DNA from: CAZGUH01 sp964529005
GTDB lineage: Bacteria; Actinomycetota; Acidimicrobiia; Acidimicrobiales; Ilumatobacteraceae
Assembly: GCA_964529005.1 (NCBI GenBank)
Contig: CAZGUH010000031.1
Location: 1 to 49,074, forward strand
Direction: 5' to 3'
DNA length: 49,074 bases
The position numbers and the translations under genes were made by a program. This document shows positions 42,102-49,074 of the stretch, one piece after another. The stretch's first letter is position 1. The number at the start of each line of letters is the position of its first letter. The notes under the pieces were generated by a model. That model saw only the letters and a list, made by a program, of their open reading frames with translations, was not told the origin of the DNA and did no database searches.

Positions 42102-42135
42102 GGAATTTCCCCTACGGCCGTAGTAGAATCCCCCC
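42102..42135 (+). promoter_or_regulatory. sufD promoter block with perfect dyad core
   Basis: GGAATT (42102-42107), a 16-nt spacer, -10-like TAGAAT (42124-42129) and a C-run that ends at the GTG of sufD (42136). The spacer holds CCTACGGCCGTAGT (42111-42124), whose core CTACGGCCGTAG is a perfect 12-bp palindrome. Transcription would begin at about the start codon, giving a leaderless sufD mRNA. Repeats the arrangement before sufB, which argues for one shared regulator. Confidence 0.55.
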
Positions 42136-43287
42136 GTGCCTGCATTCACCCCCGATGCGGCGCGCGCTATCGGAGGCCCCTTGGCCGACCGTCGCGCCGC
42201 GGCCGCCGAACGGGCCGCCGCTCGGGCGATGCCCACCACCGAGGACGAGATCTGGCGCTACAGCCGTATTGGTGAGCTCGATCTCGATCGGTACACCCCC
42301 GTGCGCGGCGTCACCGATGTGGCCGGAGCGGACCCGATCGGCGGGGTGGTCACCGACGCCGACGTCACGGCCGAGCTCCTTCCCGACACGCTCGACGATC
42401 TGTTCTGCGAGTGGAACACGGCGTTCATGGCGCCGACCGTGCTGCGGATCCCGACCGGCATGGTGGTGGCCGATCCGATCGTCGTCACCCACCACGTCGA
42501 CGGCGACGGGACAGCGCGCTTTCCGCGCCTCGTCGTCCACGCCGGCCGCGACAGCGAGGCGACGGTGGTCGAGCGGTTCGTCTCCGCCAACGGCGACGCC
42601 GCGCTCGTCGTGCCGGTGGCGCAGATCGTCGCCGACGACGCCGCCCGCGTGCGATACCTCGCCGTGAACGATCTGGGACCGAACGTGTGGCAGATCGGCA
42701 CGCAGCAGAGCCACGGCGGGCGCGACTCCAGCACGGTGCTCGCGACCGTGGCGCTCGGCGGCGACTACGCGCGCGTGCGCAGCGAGGCGCGCCTCGTCGG
42801 CCAAGGAGGCGACACGCGCCAGATCGCGCTGTACTTCGCCGGCGGCACGCAGATGCACGATTTCCGCACGACGCAGGAACACGCCGCCGCGCGTACGACG
42901 AGCGACCTGCTGTTCAAGGGCGCGGTGCAGGACCAGGCGAAGAGCGTCTACACGGGCCTGATCCGGATCCGCGACAACGCGAAGGGCTCGGTGGCGTTCC
43001 AGACCAACCGCAACCTGACGCTCAGCGACGGCGCATGGGCCGAGAGCGTTCCGAACCTCGAGATCGAGACCAACGACGTGAAGTGCAGCCACGCCAGCAC
43101 GGTGGGCCCGATCGACGAGGACCAGCGGTTCTACTTGGAGAGCCGTGGCGTTCCGCCGGACATCGCCGAGCGTCTCGTCGTGCTCGGGTTCTTCCGCGAG
43201 GTGCTCGATCGCCTGCCGGCCAGCGCGCTCGTCGCTGACCTCGCCACACGGGTCGCAGCGAAGCTCGACGCGGGGGTGCGCTCGTGA
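42136..43287 (+). CDS. sufD: Fe-S cluster assembly protein SufD
   Basis: 383 residues, GTG start. SufB/D fold: MPTTEDEIWRYSRIGELDLDRY at the N-terminus, a middle beta-helix part with LYFAGGTQMHDFRTTQEHAAARTTSDLLFKGAVQDQAKSVYTGLIRI, and the C-terminal NDVKCSHASTVGPIDEDQRFYLESRGVPPDIAERLVVLGFFREVLDRL. The conserved His in KCSHASTVG is the SufD residue that works with the SufB Cys. Stop overlaps the Rieske gene start by 4 bp (GTGA). It has its own promoter block as well as read-through from sufB. Confidence 0.95.
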   Translation: MPAFTPDAARAIGGPLADRRAAAAERAAARAMPTTEDEIWRYSRIGELDLDRYTPVRGVTDVAGADPIGGVVTDADVTAELLPDTLDDLFCEWNTAFMAPTVLRIPTGMVVADPIVVTHHVDGDGTARFPRLVVHAGRDSEATVVERFVSANGDAALVVPVAQIVADDAARVRYLAVNDLGPNVWQIGTQQSHGGRDSSTVLATVALGGDYARVRSEARLVGQGGDTRQIALYFAGGTQMHDFRTTQEHAAARTTSDLLFKGAVQDQAKSVYTGLIRIRDNAKGSVAFQTNRNLTLSDGAWAESVPNLEIETNDVKCSHASTVGPIDEDQRFYLESRGVPPDIAERLVVLGFFREVLDRLPASALVADLATRVAAKLDAGVRS

Positions 43288-43604
43288 CCGTCGTGCGCGT
43301 GTGCCCCCTCGACGAGTTGGCGCCCTGCTCGGCGCGACGCATCGTCGTCGGCGGCCGTCCGATCGCCGTCGTGCGCACCAAAGGCGACCAGGTGTACGCC
43401 ATCGGCGACACGTGCAGCCACGCCGAGGTGTCGCTCAGTGAAGGCGAAGTGTGGTGCGAGGAGAACGAGATCGAGTGCTGGAAGCATGGCAGCACGTTCT
43501 CGCTGCTGACGGGCGAGCCGAGCACGCTGCCCGCGACCCAGCCGGTTCCGGTGTACGTCGCCCGCGTCGAAGACGGCGAGGTGGTCGTGGAGGTGGACGA
43601 ATGA
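43284..43604 (+). CDS. Rieske-type [2Fe-2S] ferredoxin
   Basis: 106 residues. Cluster ligands Cys44 and His46 (TCSHAE) and Cys65 and His68 (ECWKHGSTF), the C-x-H and C-x2-H pattern of dioxygenase-type Rieske ferredoxins. GTG start overlaps the sufD stop and the stop overlaps the sufC start (ATGA), so the three genes are translationally coupled. A Rieske protein in a SUF operon is known from actinobacteria; it may pass electrons to cluster assembly or be a client. Confidence 0.88.
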   Translation: MTVVRVCPLDELAPCSARRIVVGGRPIAVVRTKGDQVYAIGDTCSHAEVSLSEGEVWCEENEIECWKHGSTFSLLTGEPSTLPATQPVPVYVARVEDGEVVVEVDE

Positions 43605-44392
43605 CGACGCTCGAGATCTCCGGCCTCCGGGCAGCCGTGGGCGACACCGAGATCCTCCACGGCATCGACCTCACGGTCTCCAGCGGCGAGGTTCATGCCG
43701 TGATGGGGCCGAACGGCGCCGGCAAGTCCACGTTGTCCAGCGTGCTGATGGGCAAACCGGGTTACACCGTGCTCGGCGGGGCGGCGACCCTCGACGGTGT
43801 CGACCTGCTCGCCTTGCCGGCGCACGAGCGTGCCCTCGCCGGCTTGCACCTCGTCATGCAGTACCCGATCGAAGTGCCCGGTGTCTCGCTCGTCGATGCG
43901 CTCGGCGAAGCGCTGCGGGCACGCGGCCGCGGCGCAGCCGACCTGCACGAGGTGATGCGGGCCGAAGCGGCGCGCATCGGCTTCGACGAGCGGCTGCTCG
44001 ATCGCCCGCTCAACGTCGATCTCTCCGGTGGGGAGAAGAAGCGCAACGAAACGCTTCAGTTGGCTGTGCTCGAGCCCCGGATCGCGATCCTCGACGAGCT
44101 CGACTCCGGCCTCGACATCGACGCGCTGCGCGATTGCGCGCGGAGGGTCAACGCGGCGGCTCGCGACGCTGCGCAGCCGCTCGGTGTGCTGGCGATCACG
44201 CACTACAGCCGCTTGCTCGACGAGCTTCCGCCGGATCGGGTGCACATCCTCGTCAAAGGCCGCATCGTCGCCAGCGGCGGCCCAGAGCTGGCGGCGCAGT
44301 TGGAGCGCGACGGCTACGCGGCGTTCGCTCCCGACGCCGTCGAAGAGTCGTCGCGCTCGGCGCTGGACGATCTGTTCGCACCACCCCGCTGA
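43601..44392 (+). CDS. sufC: Fe-S cluster assembly ATPase SufC
   Basis: 263 residues, ABC-type ATPase of the SufBCD complex. Walker A GPNGAGKST (36-44), Q-loop MQYPIEVPGVS, signature LSGGEKKRNE, Walker B and D-loop LDELDSGLDIDAL, and the switch His in ITHYSRLL, all standard for SufC. ATG at 43601 overlaps the Rieske stop. Drives conformational change of SufB-SufD during cluster building. The next gene, pterin dehydratase-like, starts 18 bp later. Confidence 0.95.
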   Translation: MTTLEISGLRAAVGDTEILHGIDLTVSSGEVHAVMGPNGAGKSTLSSVLMGKPGYTVLGGAATLDGVDLLALPAHERALAGLHLVMQYPIEVPGVSLVDALGEALRARGRGAADLHEVMRAEAARIGFDERLLDRPLNVDLSGGEKKRNETLQLAVLEPRIAILDELDSGLDIDALRDCARRVNAAARDAAQPLGVLAITHYSRLLDELPPDRVHILVKGRIVASGGPELAAQLERDGYAAFAPDAVEESSRSALDDLFAPPR

Positions 44393-44410
44393 ACGTGATC
44401 GACTGCACGT

Positions 44411-44674
44411 ATGAGCGCGTTCACCGAGTCCGACGGCGCCCTGCGCGCCGAGTACCGCTTCGCCGACTTCGCCGATGCCTTTGCGTTCGCATCGCGCATC
44501 GCCGCGCTGGCCGACCTGCGTAACCACCACCCAGAGCTGACGGTCGGTTGGGGATACGTGCGCGTGCTGCTCACCAGCCACGACGCGGGCAACACCGTGA
44601 CCGATCGCGACCGTGAGATGGCCGAGGCGATCGAGCACATCGCGGCGAGCGGAGAGCCAGCCGCAGGCGACTGA
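44411..44674 (+). CDS. Pterin-4a-carbinolamine dehydratase-like protein
   Basis: 87 residues. The family motif is present: NHHPELTVGWGYVRVLLTSHDAGNTVTDRD, with the HHPE pair and the later TSHD histidine. In pterin chemistry it dehydrates 4a-hydroxytetrahydrobiopterin, but many bacteria carry the gene without aromatic hydroxylases, and other roles have been proposed. Last gene of the SUF cluster, 18 bp after sufC, ending 3 bp from the convergent transporter gene. No pterin-dependent hydroxylase is seen here. Confidence 0.85.
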   Translation: MSAFTESDGALRAEYRFADFADAFAFASRIAALADLRNHHPELTVGWGYVRVLLTSHDAGNTVTDRDREMAEAIEHIAASGEPAAGD

Positions 44675-44677
44675 TCC

Positions 44678-46933
44678 TCACGCCGACGCAGCGGGCGGGT
44701 CACCGTCGTCGACGCGCGCCGGTGCGTCCGCGCCGAGTTCGGCAACGGCGACGCGGGCGATGCCGATCGCCGGGGCGGCGATGACCGCGCCGAGGAAGCC
44801 GAAGATCGATCCCCCGACCAGCGCTCCGACCAGTGCCACCCAGGCGGGAATCCGGATCGTGCGCCCGATGACCGCGGGCTGCACGACGTGGTTCTCGAAC
44901 GTCTGATACGTGATGAACACTCCCGCGGCGACGACGCCGTGCCACGGCCCCTCCGCCGCGGCGAGCAGCACGAGCGGAGCGCCACCCACCAGCCCGCCGA
45001 TCTGGGGGATGAAGTTCCAGGCCGCCGCCCAGACGGCGAGCAGCGGCGCGAGCGGGATGCCGAGAGCCAGCGCGACGACGAACACCACCGTGCCGTTCAA
45101 GCCGGCGACGAACACCGCGCCGCCGGCGTAGCGCGACAACGCCGTGTACGCGGCTCGCCCGAGCCGGATAGCCGTGCGGCGTGAACGCGGTCGCACCCGC
45201 CGGCAGGCGGCATCGACCAGGCGTGGACCGTCGAGCAACGCCGCGATCGCGATCACACCGGTCCAGAGCGCGCCGACCAGCGCGTCGCCGGTGAGATCGG
45301 CGACGCGATCGATGATCCCTGACTCGGACACACGGTCCGGCACCTCTTCGATCCACCGCTGCAACCGGTCCGACGCGTTGCTGTTGCGCAGCCACGAGCC
45401 GATGACGGGCAGCTCTTCGAGCGATGCGACCGTCTCGGGCGCGTCGGCGGCGATCGAACGGGTCGCGGAGTTCGCTCGGGGGCCGAAGAGCACGCCGAGC
45501 ATGGTCGCCACGAGCACGGCAGCGACGAGCACGCCGCCGACGGCGAACGCTCGGTGCAGGTGGGCACGGCGTTGGATCGCCGCGATCGGCCGGTCGAGGG
45601 CGATGGCGATCAGCAGGCCGAGCGTGCCCCATACCATGAACGGCCCAGCGCGATGGACCCACAGGTACAGGATCCACAGCGTCAGCCCGAGGCCCGCGCC
45701 GGCGAACATCGTGCGCCGCGAGAGGCCGAGCCGCGCGAGGGGCCGCGTCGGCTGGCCAGGGTCTGCGAGATCGGGCGCAGGGACGGTGGCGAGCAGCGGG
45801 ATCTGCGTTCCGGTCAGGTCCGCCTGGTCGACGTACTCCATCAGGTCGTCGCCGGGGGGTCGATCGCCCACCGCCGCGGCGGGACCGAGAGCGGCAGCGA
45901 CGGCCGCGGCGGCGTAGAGACCGACGAGTCCGCCGGGCAGGCCGCCCATCGCCACGCCGAGCGAGATGCCGAGCGCGGGAAGGAGCGACCCCACGCGCAG
46001 GCGCTGCCAGGCCCAGTGGTGGCGGGCGACCGCGTCTCCTGCGACCGCCGCCAGGGCGACGAGCACGCCGATGACGAGCGTGCCGCGGTCTTGCAACGAC
46101 GCGAGGGCGACGATCGGCGCCCACGCGACGACGGCGCCGCCGATCGGAACGGTGCTCAGGGCCGTCGCCCACGCGGCGAACGAGACCGGGCCCGGCAGAT
46201 CGAGCGCAGCGCTCGCCAGACCGGCGACCACGCCGTGGAGGACGCTGATCGCCATCATCCGCCGCGTGTACGAGCCCGCAAGCTCCCGAATCGCATGCGC
46301 CCGGGCATGCAGCGCCCGCCGTGTCGAGCGCCGCCGAGCGACCTGGATGAGCCGATCGACGGCGGCAGGCCCTTCCAACATCAAGAATCCCGCAAGGACG
46401 GTCACGAGGAGCGCGCGTCCGGCGCCTTCGACCACCGCACTGACCTGACCGTCGCCAGCGACCGTGCGCAGAGCGAGGGAATCGAGGAACTCGTCGATGC
46501 GCGCCCGGGAGTCCAAGCCGTCGGCCACCCGAGCCGGCGTCGACCCCGGTTCGAAGTCGTCGATGACCGCGTGGAGCGATTCCTTGACGCGGTCGGCCTG
46601 GTCATCGATATCGCGAGCCACGGCGGCTGCTGCGCCGAGGGTGATCGCCAGGACGCCCAGCACAGCAACGGTGATGGCGAACCCGCGCGGCATGACGCGC
46701 TCGATGCGGCGGGCGAGGGGGTGGGCGAGCAGGGCGAACGTGATGGCGAGCGCAAGCGCGGCGATCACGGCCCGTGAGCGATCCACCACGATCGCGCCCG
46801 CGAACGCTGCGACCGTGATCGTGGCGCCGATCAGCAGCGTGCGGAGCGGGATGACGATCTCGGCCTCGCCCTCGGGCGCGCCAAAGTCGCCGGCGCGCCG
46901 CGGCGGCCGTGCCCCGGCACGCTCCGTGACCAT
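44678..46933 (-). CDS. Double-length AI-2E/PerM-family transporter-like protein
   Basis: 751 residues, twice the usual 350-400. Two family units lie in tandem: about 28-375 and about 398-735. Each has a first pair of helices, a long polar extracellular-type loop (EFLDSLALRTVAGDG... in the first, SLEELPVIGSWLRNSNASD... in the second), and the conserved end. The second unit has the intact signature LLAVWAAAWNFIPQIGGLVGGAP; in the first it is degraded (FAAWATALSTVPIGGAVVAWAP). A linker of about 25 residues (DQADLTGTQIPLLATVPAPD) joins them. Known relatives export small molecules or act in sodium/proton exchange; the substrate is unknown. ATG at 46933. Confidence 0.75.
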   Translation of the reverse strand: MVTERAGARPPRRAGDFGAPEGEAEIVIPLRTLLIGATITVAAFAGAIVVDRSRAVIAALALAITFALLAHPLARRIERVMPRGFAITVAVLGVLAITLGAAAAVARDIDDQADRVKESLHAVIDDFEPGSTPARVADGLDSRARIDEFLDSLALRTVAGDGQVSAVVEGAGRALLVTVLAGFLMLEGPAAVDRLIQVARRRSTRRALHARAHAIRELAGSYTRRMMAISVLHGVVAGLASAALDLPGPVSFAAWATALSTVPIGGAVVAWAPIVALASLQDRGTLVIGVLVALAAVAGDAVARHHWAWQRLRVGSLLPALGISLGVAMGGLPGGLVGLYAAAAVAAALGPAAAVGDRPPGDDLMEYVDQADLTGTQIPLLATVPAPDLADPGQPTRPLARLGLSRRTMFAGAGLGLTLWILYLWVHRAGPFMVWGTLGLLIAIALDRPIAAIQRRAHLHRAFAVGGVLVAAVLVATMLGVLFGPRANSATRSIAADAPETVASLEELPVIGSWLRNSNASDRLQRWIEEVPDRVSESGIIDRVADLTGDALVGALWTGVIAIAALLDGPRLVDAACRRVRPRSRRTAIRLGRAAYTALSRYAGGAVFVAGLNGTVVFVVALALGIPLAPLLAVWAAAWNFIPQIGGLVGGAPLVLLAAAEGPWHGVVAAGVFITYQTFENHVVQPAVIGRTIRIPAWVALVGALVGGSIFGFLGAVIAAPAIGIARVAVAELGADAPARVDDGDPPAASA

Positions 46934-46982
46934 GACGCTGGCATTACCCTGGCCGTTCCATTACCGATACATGTCGACCCGA

Positions 46983-46997
46983 TGTCGAGTTCCGACA
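46983..46997. promoter_or_regulatory. Inverted repeat in divergent promoter region
   Basis: TGTCGAGTTCCGACA, arms of 5 bp, lies in the 107-bp gap between the transporter and ybaK genes; another TGTCGA sits 14 bp upstream (46969-46974). Could be a regulator site for either gene. Short arms and no known match keep this weak. Confidence 0.2.
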
Positions 46998-47040
46998 CCT
47001 TGGAGACATGCCAGGCAAGGCGACGTAGGGTGCCGCCCTC

Positions 47041-47520
47041 ATGGGCGAGGTGCATCCCAACGTGGCCCGCGTGGTCGAGGCAGCGCGCGAGCGCGGCATC
47101 GTCATCGGGACCCAGCGCTTTCCGGAGGGCACGCGTACCGCCGCGGACGCTGCGGAGGCGATCGGAGTCGACGTCGGGCAGATCGTCAAGAGTCTGATCT
47201 TCGCCGCCGACGGCGAGATCGTCGTGGCCTACGTCAGCGGGTGCAACCAGGTGGACGAGCGGAAGTTGGCGGCCGCTGCGGGCGCCTCGACATGTGATCG
47301 CGCAGACGCCGACGCCGTGCGCGCGGCCACCGGCTTCCCGATCGGTGGAGTGCCGCCGTTCGGTCATGCGACGCCATTGCGCGTGTTCATCGACCCGGAC
47401 CTGATGAGGTTCGACGAGGTCTGGGCAGCAGCTGGCACGTGGAACGACGTGTTCCCGATCGAGCCCAAGCGGCTCGCCGAGGTGAGCGGTGGCGTCATCG
47501 TCGATCTCGCTCGGCGCTGA
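47041..47520 (+). CDS. YbaK/EbsC-type aminoacyl-tRNA deacylase
   Basis: 159 residues, ATG start. Family features: IVIGTQRFPEGTRTAADAAEAIGVDVGQIVKSLIFAADG with the substrate Lys in IVKSLIF, VVAYVSGCNQVDERKLAAAAG, GFPIGGVPPFGHA (the conserved G-x-x-P loop) and an IDPDLMRFDEVWAAAG end. These free-standing editing enzymes remove misacylated amino acids, such as Cys, Ala or Ser, from tRNA. Single gene, divergent from the transporter. Confidence 0.88.
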   Translation: MGEVHPNVARVVEAARERGIVIGTQRFPEGTRTAADAAEAIGVDVGQIVKSLIFAADGEIVVAYVSGCNQVDERKLAAAAGASTCDRADADAVRAATGFPIGGVPPFGHATPLRVFIDPDLMRFDEVWAAAGTWNDVFPIEPKRLAEVSGGVIVDLARR

Positions 47521-47528
47521 GACATTCG

Positions 47529-47563
47529 TCAAGGAATCATCAAGAACGGTCAAGGATTCCTTG
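47529..47563. promoter_or_regulatory. Phased TCAAG repeats with inverted arms
   Basis: TCAAG occurs at 47529, 47540 and 47550, spacings of 11 and 10 bp, so on one face of the helix. The outer units also form an inverted repeat, CAAGGAAT (47530-47537) and ATTCCTTG (47556-47563). Located just after ybaK and about 115 bp before the collagen-like gene. Looks like a site for a response regulator binding direct repeats, or an 8-bp-stem hairpin ending ybaK. Confidence 0.4.
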
Positions 47564-47677
47564 CGCGCGCCGATGAGCCATCGAACCGCCGGCGCGTGGC
47601 GTTCTGATCGAGTTGCTGCTCGTCCGCGGTCATGACAAGGCGCATGCCGGCGCCTCAGGCGGAAGGAGCGGCAGTCG

Positions 47678-48877
47678 ATGTGGTCGAGGCGGAGACAAAC
47701 GTCGCCGGCGCGGGCGTCGCGCGTGGTTGCGATCGCGGCAGTCGGGATCGTGACGATCGTGTGTGGCGGCGTCGCCGGGGGGTCCGGTGAGCGGGGCGTG
47801 CCACAAGGCGTCGATCCCGCGCAGGTGGAGGCCTTCGTCGGCATCACCCCGACGCGTGTGTTCGACAGCCGGCGGCCCACGCCGCAGCCGTTTGGCCCAG
47901 GCGAGACCCGGATCCTGTCGCTGGCGGGTCGCATCGATCCTCGTGTCACGTCGGTGGCGATCAACCTCACGCTCGATGCCGACGCGACATCGAAGAGCTT
48001 CATCACCGTGTGGCCTACGGGACACGCCCGTCCCGACGCGTCGGTGAACAATGCCGAGCCCGGAATCATCTCGCCGAACCAGATGATCGCCAAGCTCGGC
48101 GAGGATCAGAGCATCAGCATCTTCAACGAGCGTGGGACCACGCACGTGATCATCGATGTGGTCGGTGTGTTGGTGCCGCTCGACGAGGTCGAGTTGGGCG
48201 CCGTGCCCGCAAGCCGTCCGGGATTCCTCTCCGGCGCCGGGGCACCGCAGGCGGGCCTCGGCACAGTGGGCGATCTTTACTTCGACACCAAGGGAAAGGC
48301 GTTCTATGGCCCGAAGACGGCGAACGGGTGGGGCGCCGCCGTCAGCGTGCAGGGCCCCCGCGGCGCCCAGGGCCCGCCCGGTGCTCAAGGCCCGGCGGGC
48401 ACCCAAGGCGCGCCAGGTGTCCAAGGCCCGCCCGGTGCCCAAGGCCCGCCCGGCACCTCCGGCGCACTCGAATACGCCTACGGTGCCACCGGCACAACCG
48501 GGCCCCTCAACGCTGGCGTCGCGAACGTCCTCGACTTTGACGAGAGCACAGACATCATCGTTGGTCAGGGCCTCGCGGGGCCCGTAGATACCGGTGACGG
48601 GGATTTCGCTCCGGACACGTTCACAGTGACGCGCGACGGCGTTTACGAGGTCTCGTACGCAATCCCAGTCGCGAGCCTTGGCTTTGGTGGATCCACCGAG
48701 ATCAGAGTCAATGGTGCAGCGGCCGGCGCGACGTTCGAGATCGCAGCCACCGGCACGGATGCCCGTACCCAGCTCGTTGAACTGGTTGCTGGTGACACGC
48801 TGGCGCTGTGGTTGACGGCAGAGGCTGGCCTCACTCTGTCCGGGCCTCACACGATGACGATCAAGAAGATCGGGTGA
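47678..48877 (+). CDS. Secreted collagen-like surface protein
   Basis: 399 residues. Signal or anchor segment about 14-33 (SRVVAIAAVGIVTIVCGG). A beta-rich unit (about 50-168) opens with TPTRVFDSRRP and closes THVIIDVVGVLVPL, the same domain type as in the SGNH protein at 33779. A linker with GDLYFDTKGKAFYGPKTANGWG precedes twelve Gly-x-y triplets (226-261). The C-terminal 135 residues (about 265-399), with GVYEVSYAIPVASL and GDTLALWLTAE, resemble C1q/BclA-type trimerisation heads. The ATG follows GGAAGGAG about 10 nt upstream. Probably a trimeric fibre on the cell surface. Confidence 0.72.
   Translation: MWSRRRQTSPARASRVVAIAAVGIVTIVCGGVAGGSGERGVPQGVDPAQVEAFVGITPTRVFDSRRPTPQPFGPGETRILSLAGRIDPRVTSVAINLTLDADATSKSFITVWPTGHARPDASVNNAEPGIISPNQMIAKLGEDQSISIFNERGTTHVIIDVVGVLVPLDEVELGAVPASRPGFLSGAGAPQAGLGTVGDLYFDTKGKAFYGPKTANGWGAAVSVQGPRGAQGPPGAQGPAGTQGAPGVQGPPGAQGPPGTSGALEYAYGATGTTGPLNAGVANVLDFDESTDIIVGQGLAGPVDTGDGDFAPDTFTVTRDGVYEVSYAIPVASLGFGGSTEIRVNGAAAGATFEIAATGTDARTQLVELVAGDTLALWLTAEAGLTLSGPHTMTIKKIG
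48353..48460 (+). repeat. Collagen triplet repeat, DNA period 18
   Basis: Twelve in-frame Gly-x-y codons with a near-repeat of six codons (GGCCCGCCCGGTGC(T/C)CAA type), read as GPPGAQ and variants. Proline in the x position or second place is frequent (GPP, GPA, GPR). Repeats like this change length by slippage and may misassemble. Confidence 0.85.
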
Positions 48878-49074
48878 TCAACCGGCCCCTGGTCTGGGTT
48901 GAACCAACGAATCCTGAACCGGACGTCTCCTCGTCCACGGTGCCTTTCGTGACGTCGGGCAGGTGAAGGTTTCGATGACGACTCGATCCGCGGCCGTGAT
49001 CGGCCGCCGGTCGCGGCTCACTTAGCCTCGATCCACCGAGCGGGGTGGCGTGAGGTAGCTCGCGTATCCGCGTG
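48878..49074. other. End of window, no gene seen
   Basis: The 197 bp after the collagen-like gene show no convincing coding frame, no strong hairpin and no clear promoter. A gene may begin beyond the window. Confidence 0.5.

Noticed and set aside
48353..48460. Short tandem repeat considered as a CRISPR or minisatellite
   Set aside because: It is an in-frame Gly-x-y collagen tract inside a coding sequence.
1..49074. Search by eye for tRNA, rRNA, tmRNA and riboswitches
   Set aside because: No cloverleaf-ending, conserved rRNA stretch or recognisable riboswitch core was noticed; a covariance-model scan would be needed to exclude small RNAs.

Overview
The window is GC-rich, densely coded DNA with many GTG and TTG starts, short or absent leaders and few strong Shine-Dalgarno sites. 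Together with a MocR regulator, F420-type LLM oxidoreductase, actinobacterial-style MutY, DUF2752 and SufB/D/C genes, this points to an actinobacterium, probably of the class Acidimicrobiia. That placement is inferred from gene content and was not tested by a search. A run of exactly 100 N (40010-40109) shows that this is a scaffolded draft or metagenome assembly.

Layout. 1-1370 is a decayed accessory patch: a truncated CHC2 primase finger, an orphan C-terminal fragment, a frameshifted possible immunity gene, a DUF2283-like stub and perhaps a small membrane protein. 1369-13740 is mostly housekeeping and envelope: BioY, a thioesterase, small membrane proteins, MscL, an SGNH lipoprotein, DUF2752, an ABC-F ATPase, class I fumarase, HrpB helicase and two unassigned proteins. 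13739-17010 carries a flavin-dependent acyl-CoA dehydrogenase-like enzyme, a LuxR-type TPR regulator and a DUF2007-like protein.

17066-24933 is a catabolic island for the reductive pyrimidine or beta-alanine route. A MocR regulator diverges from beta-ureidopropionase, dihydropyrimidinase and CoA-acylating (methyl)malonate-semialdehyde dehydrogenase, followed by an LLM oxidoreductase and a convergent class III omega-aminotransferase. These would carry dihydropyrimidine to N-carbamoyl-beta-alanine, beta-alanine, malonate semialdehyde and acetyl-CoA. A classical dihydropyrimidine dehydrogenase is absent. Next come a MoaD-like protein coupled to an Asp-box beta-propeller (25038-26431) and three enzymes of the ethylmalonyl-CoA pathway: malyl-CoA lyase, methylsuccinyl-CoA dehydrogenase and mesaconyl-CoA hydratase (26516-32897). 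Acetyl-CoA made by the first island could thus be assimilated by the second. MutY, a LOG protein, a flippase-like membrane protein, a large SGNH surface protein, a metallo-hydrolase, a MauE/DoxX protein, an S9 peptidase and a ferredoxin follow.

39477-44674 is the Fe-S assembly region: an HxlR regulator with a cysteine-rich tail, then sufB, a four-cysteine small protein, sufD, a Rieske protein, sufC and a pterin dehydratase-like gene, with no sufS or sufU. sufB and sufD are each preceded by the same promoter block with a dyad between the -35-like and -10-like elements. The window ends with a double-length AI-2E transporter-like protein, a YbaK deacylase and a collagen-like surface protein. A 45-bp palindromic repeat recurs at three intergenic sites, twice as a pair with a 7-nt spacer; the assembly gap lies inside the third. 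No tRNA, rRNA or CRISPR array was seen.
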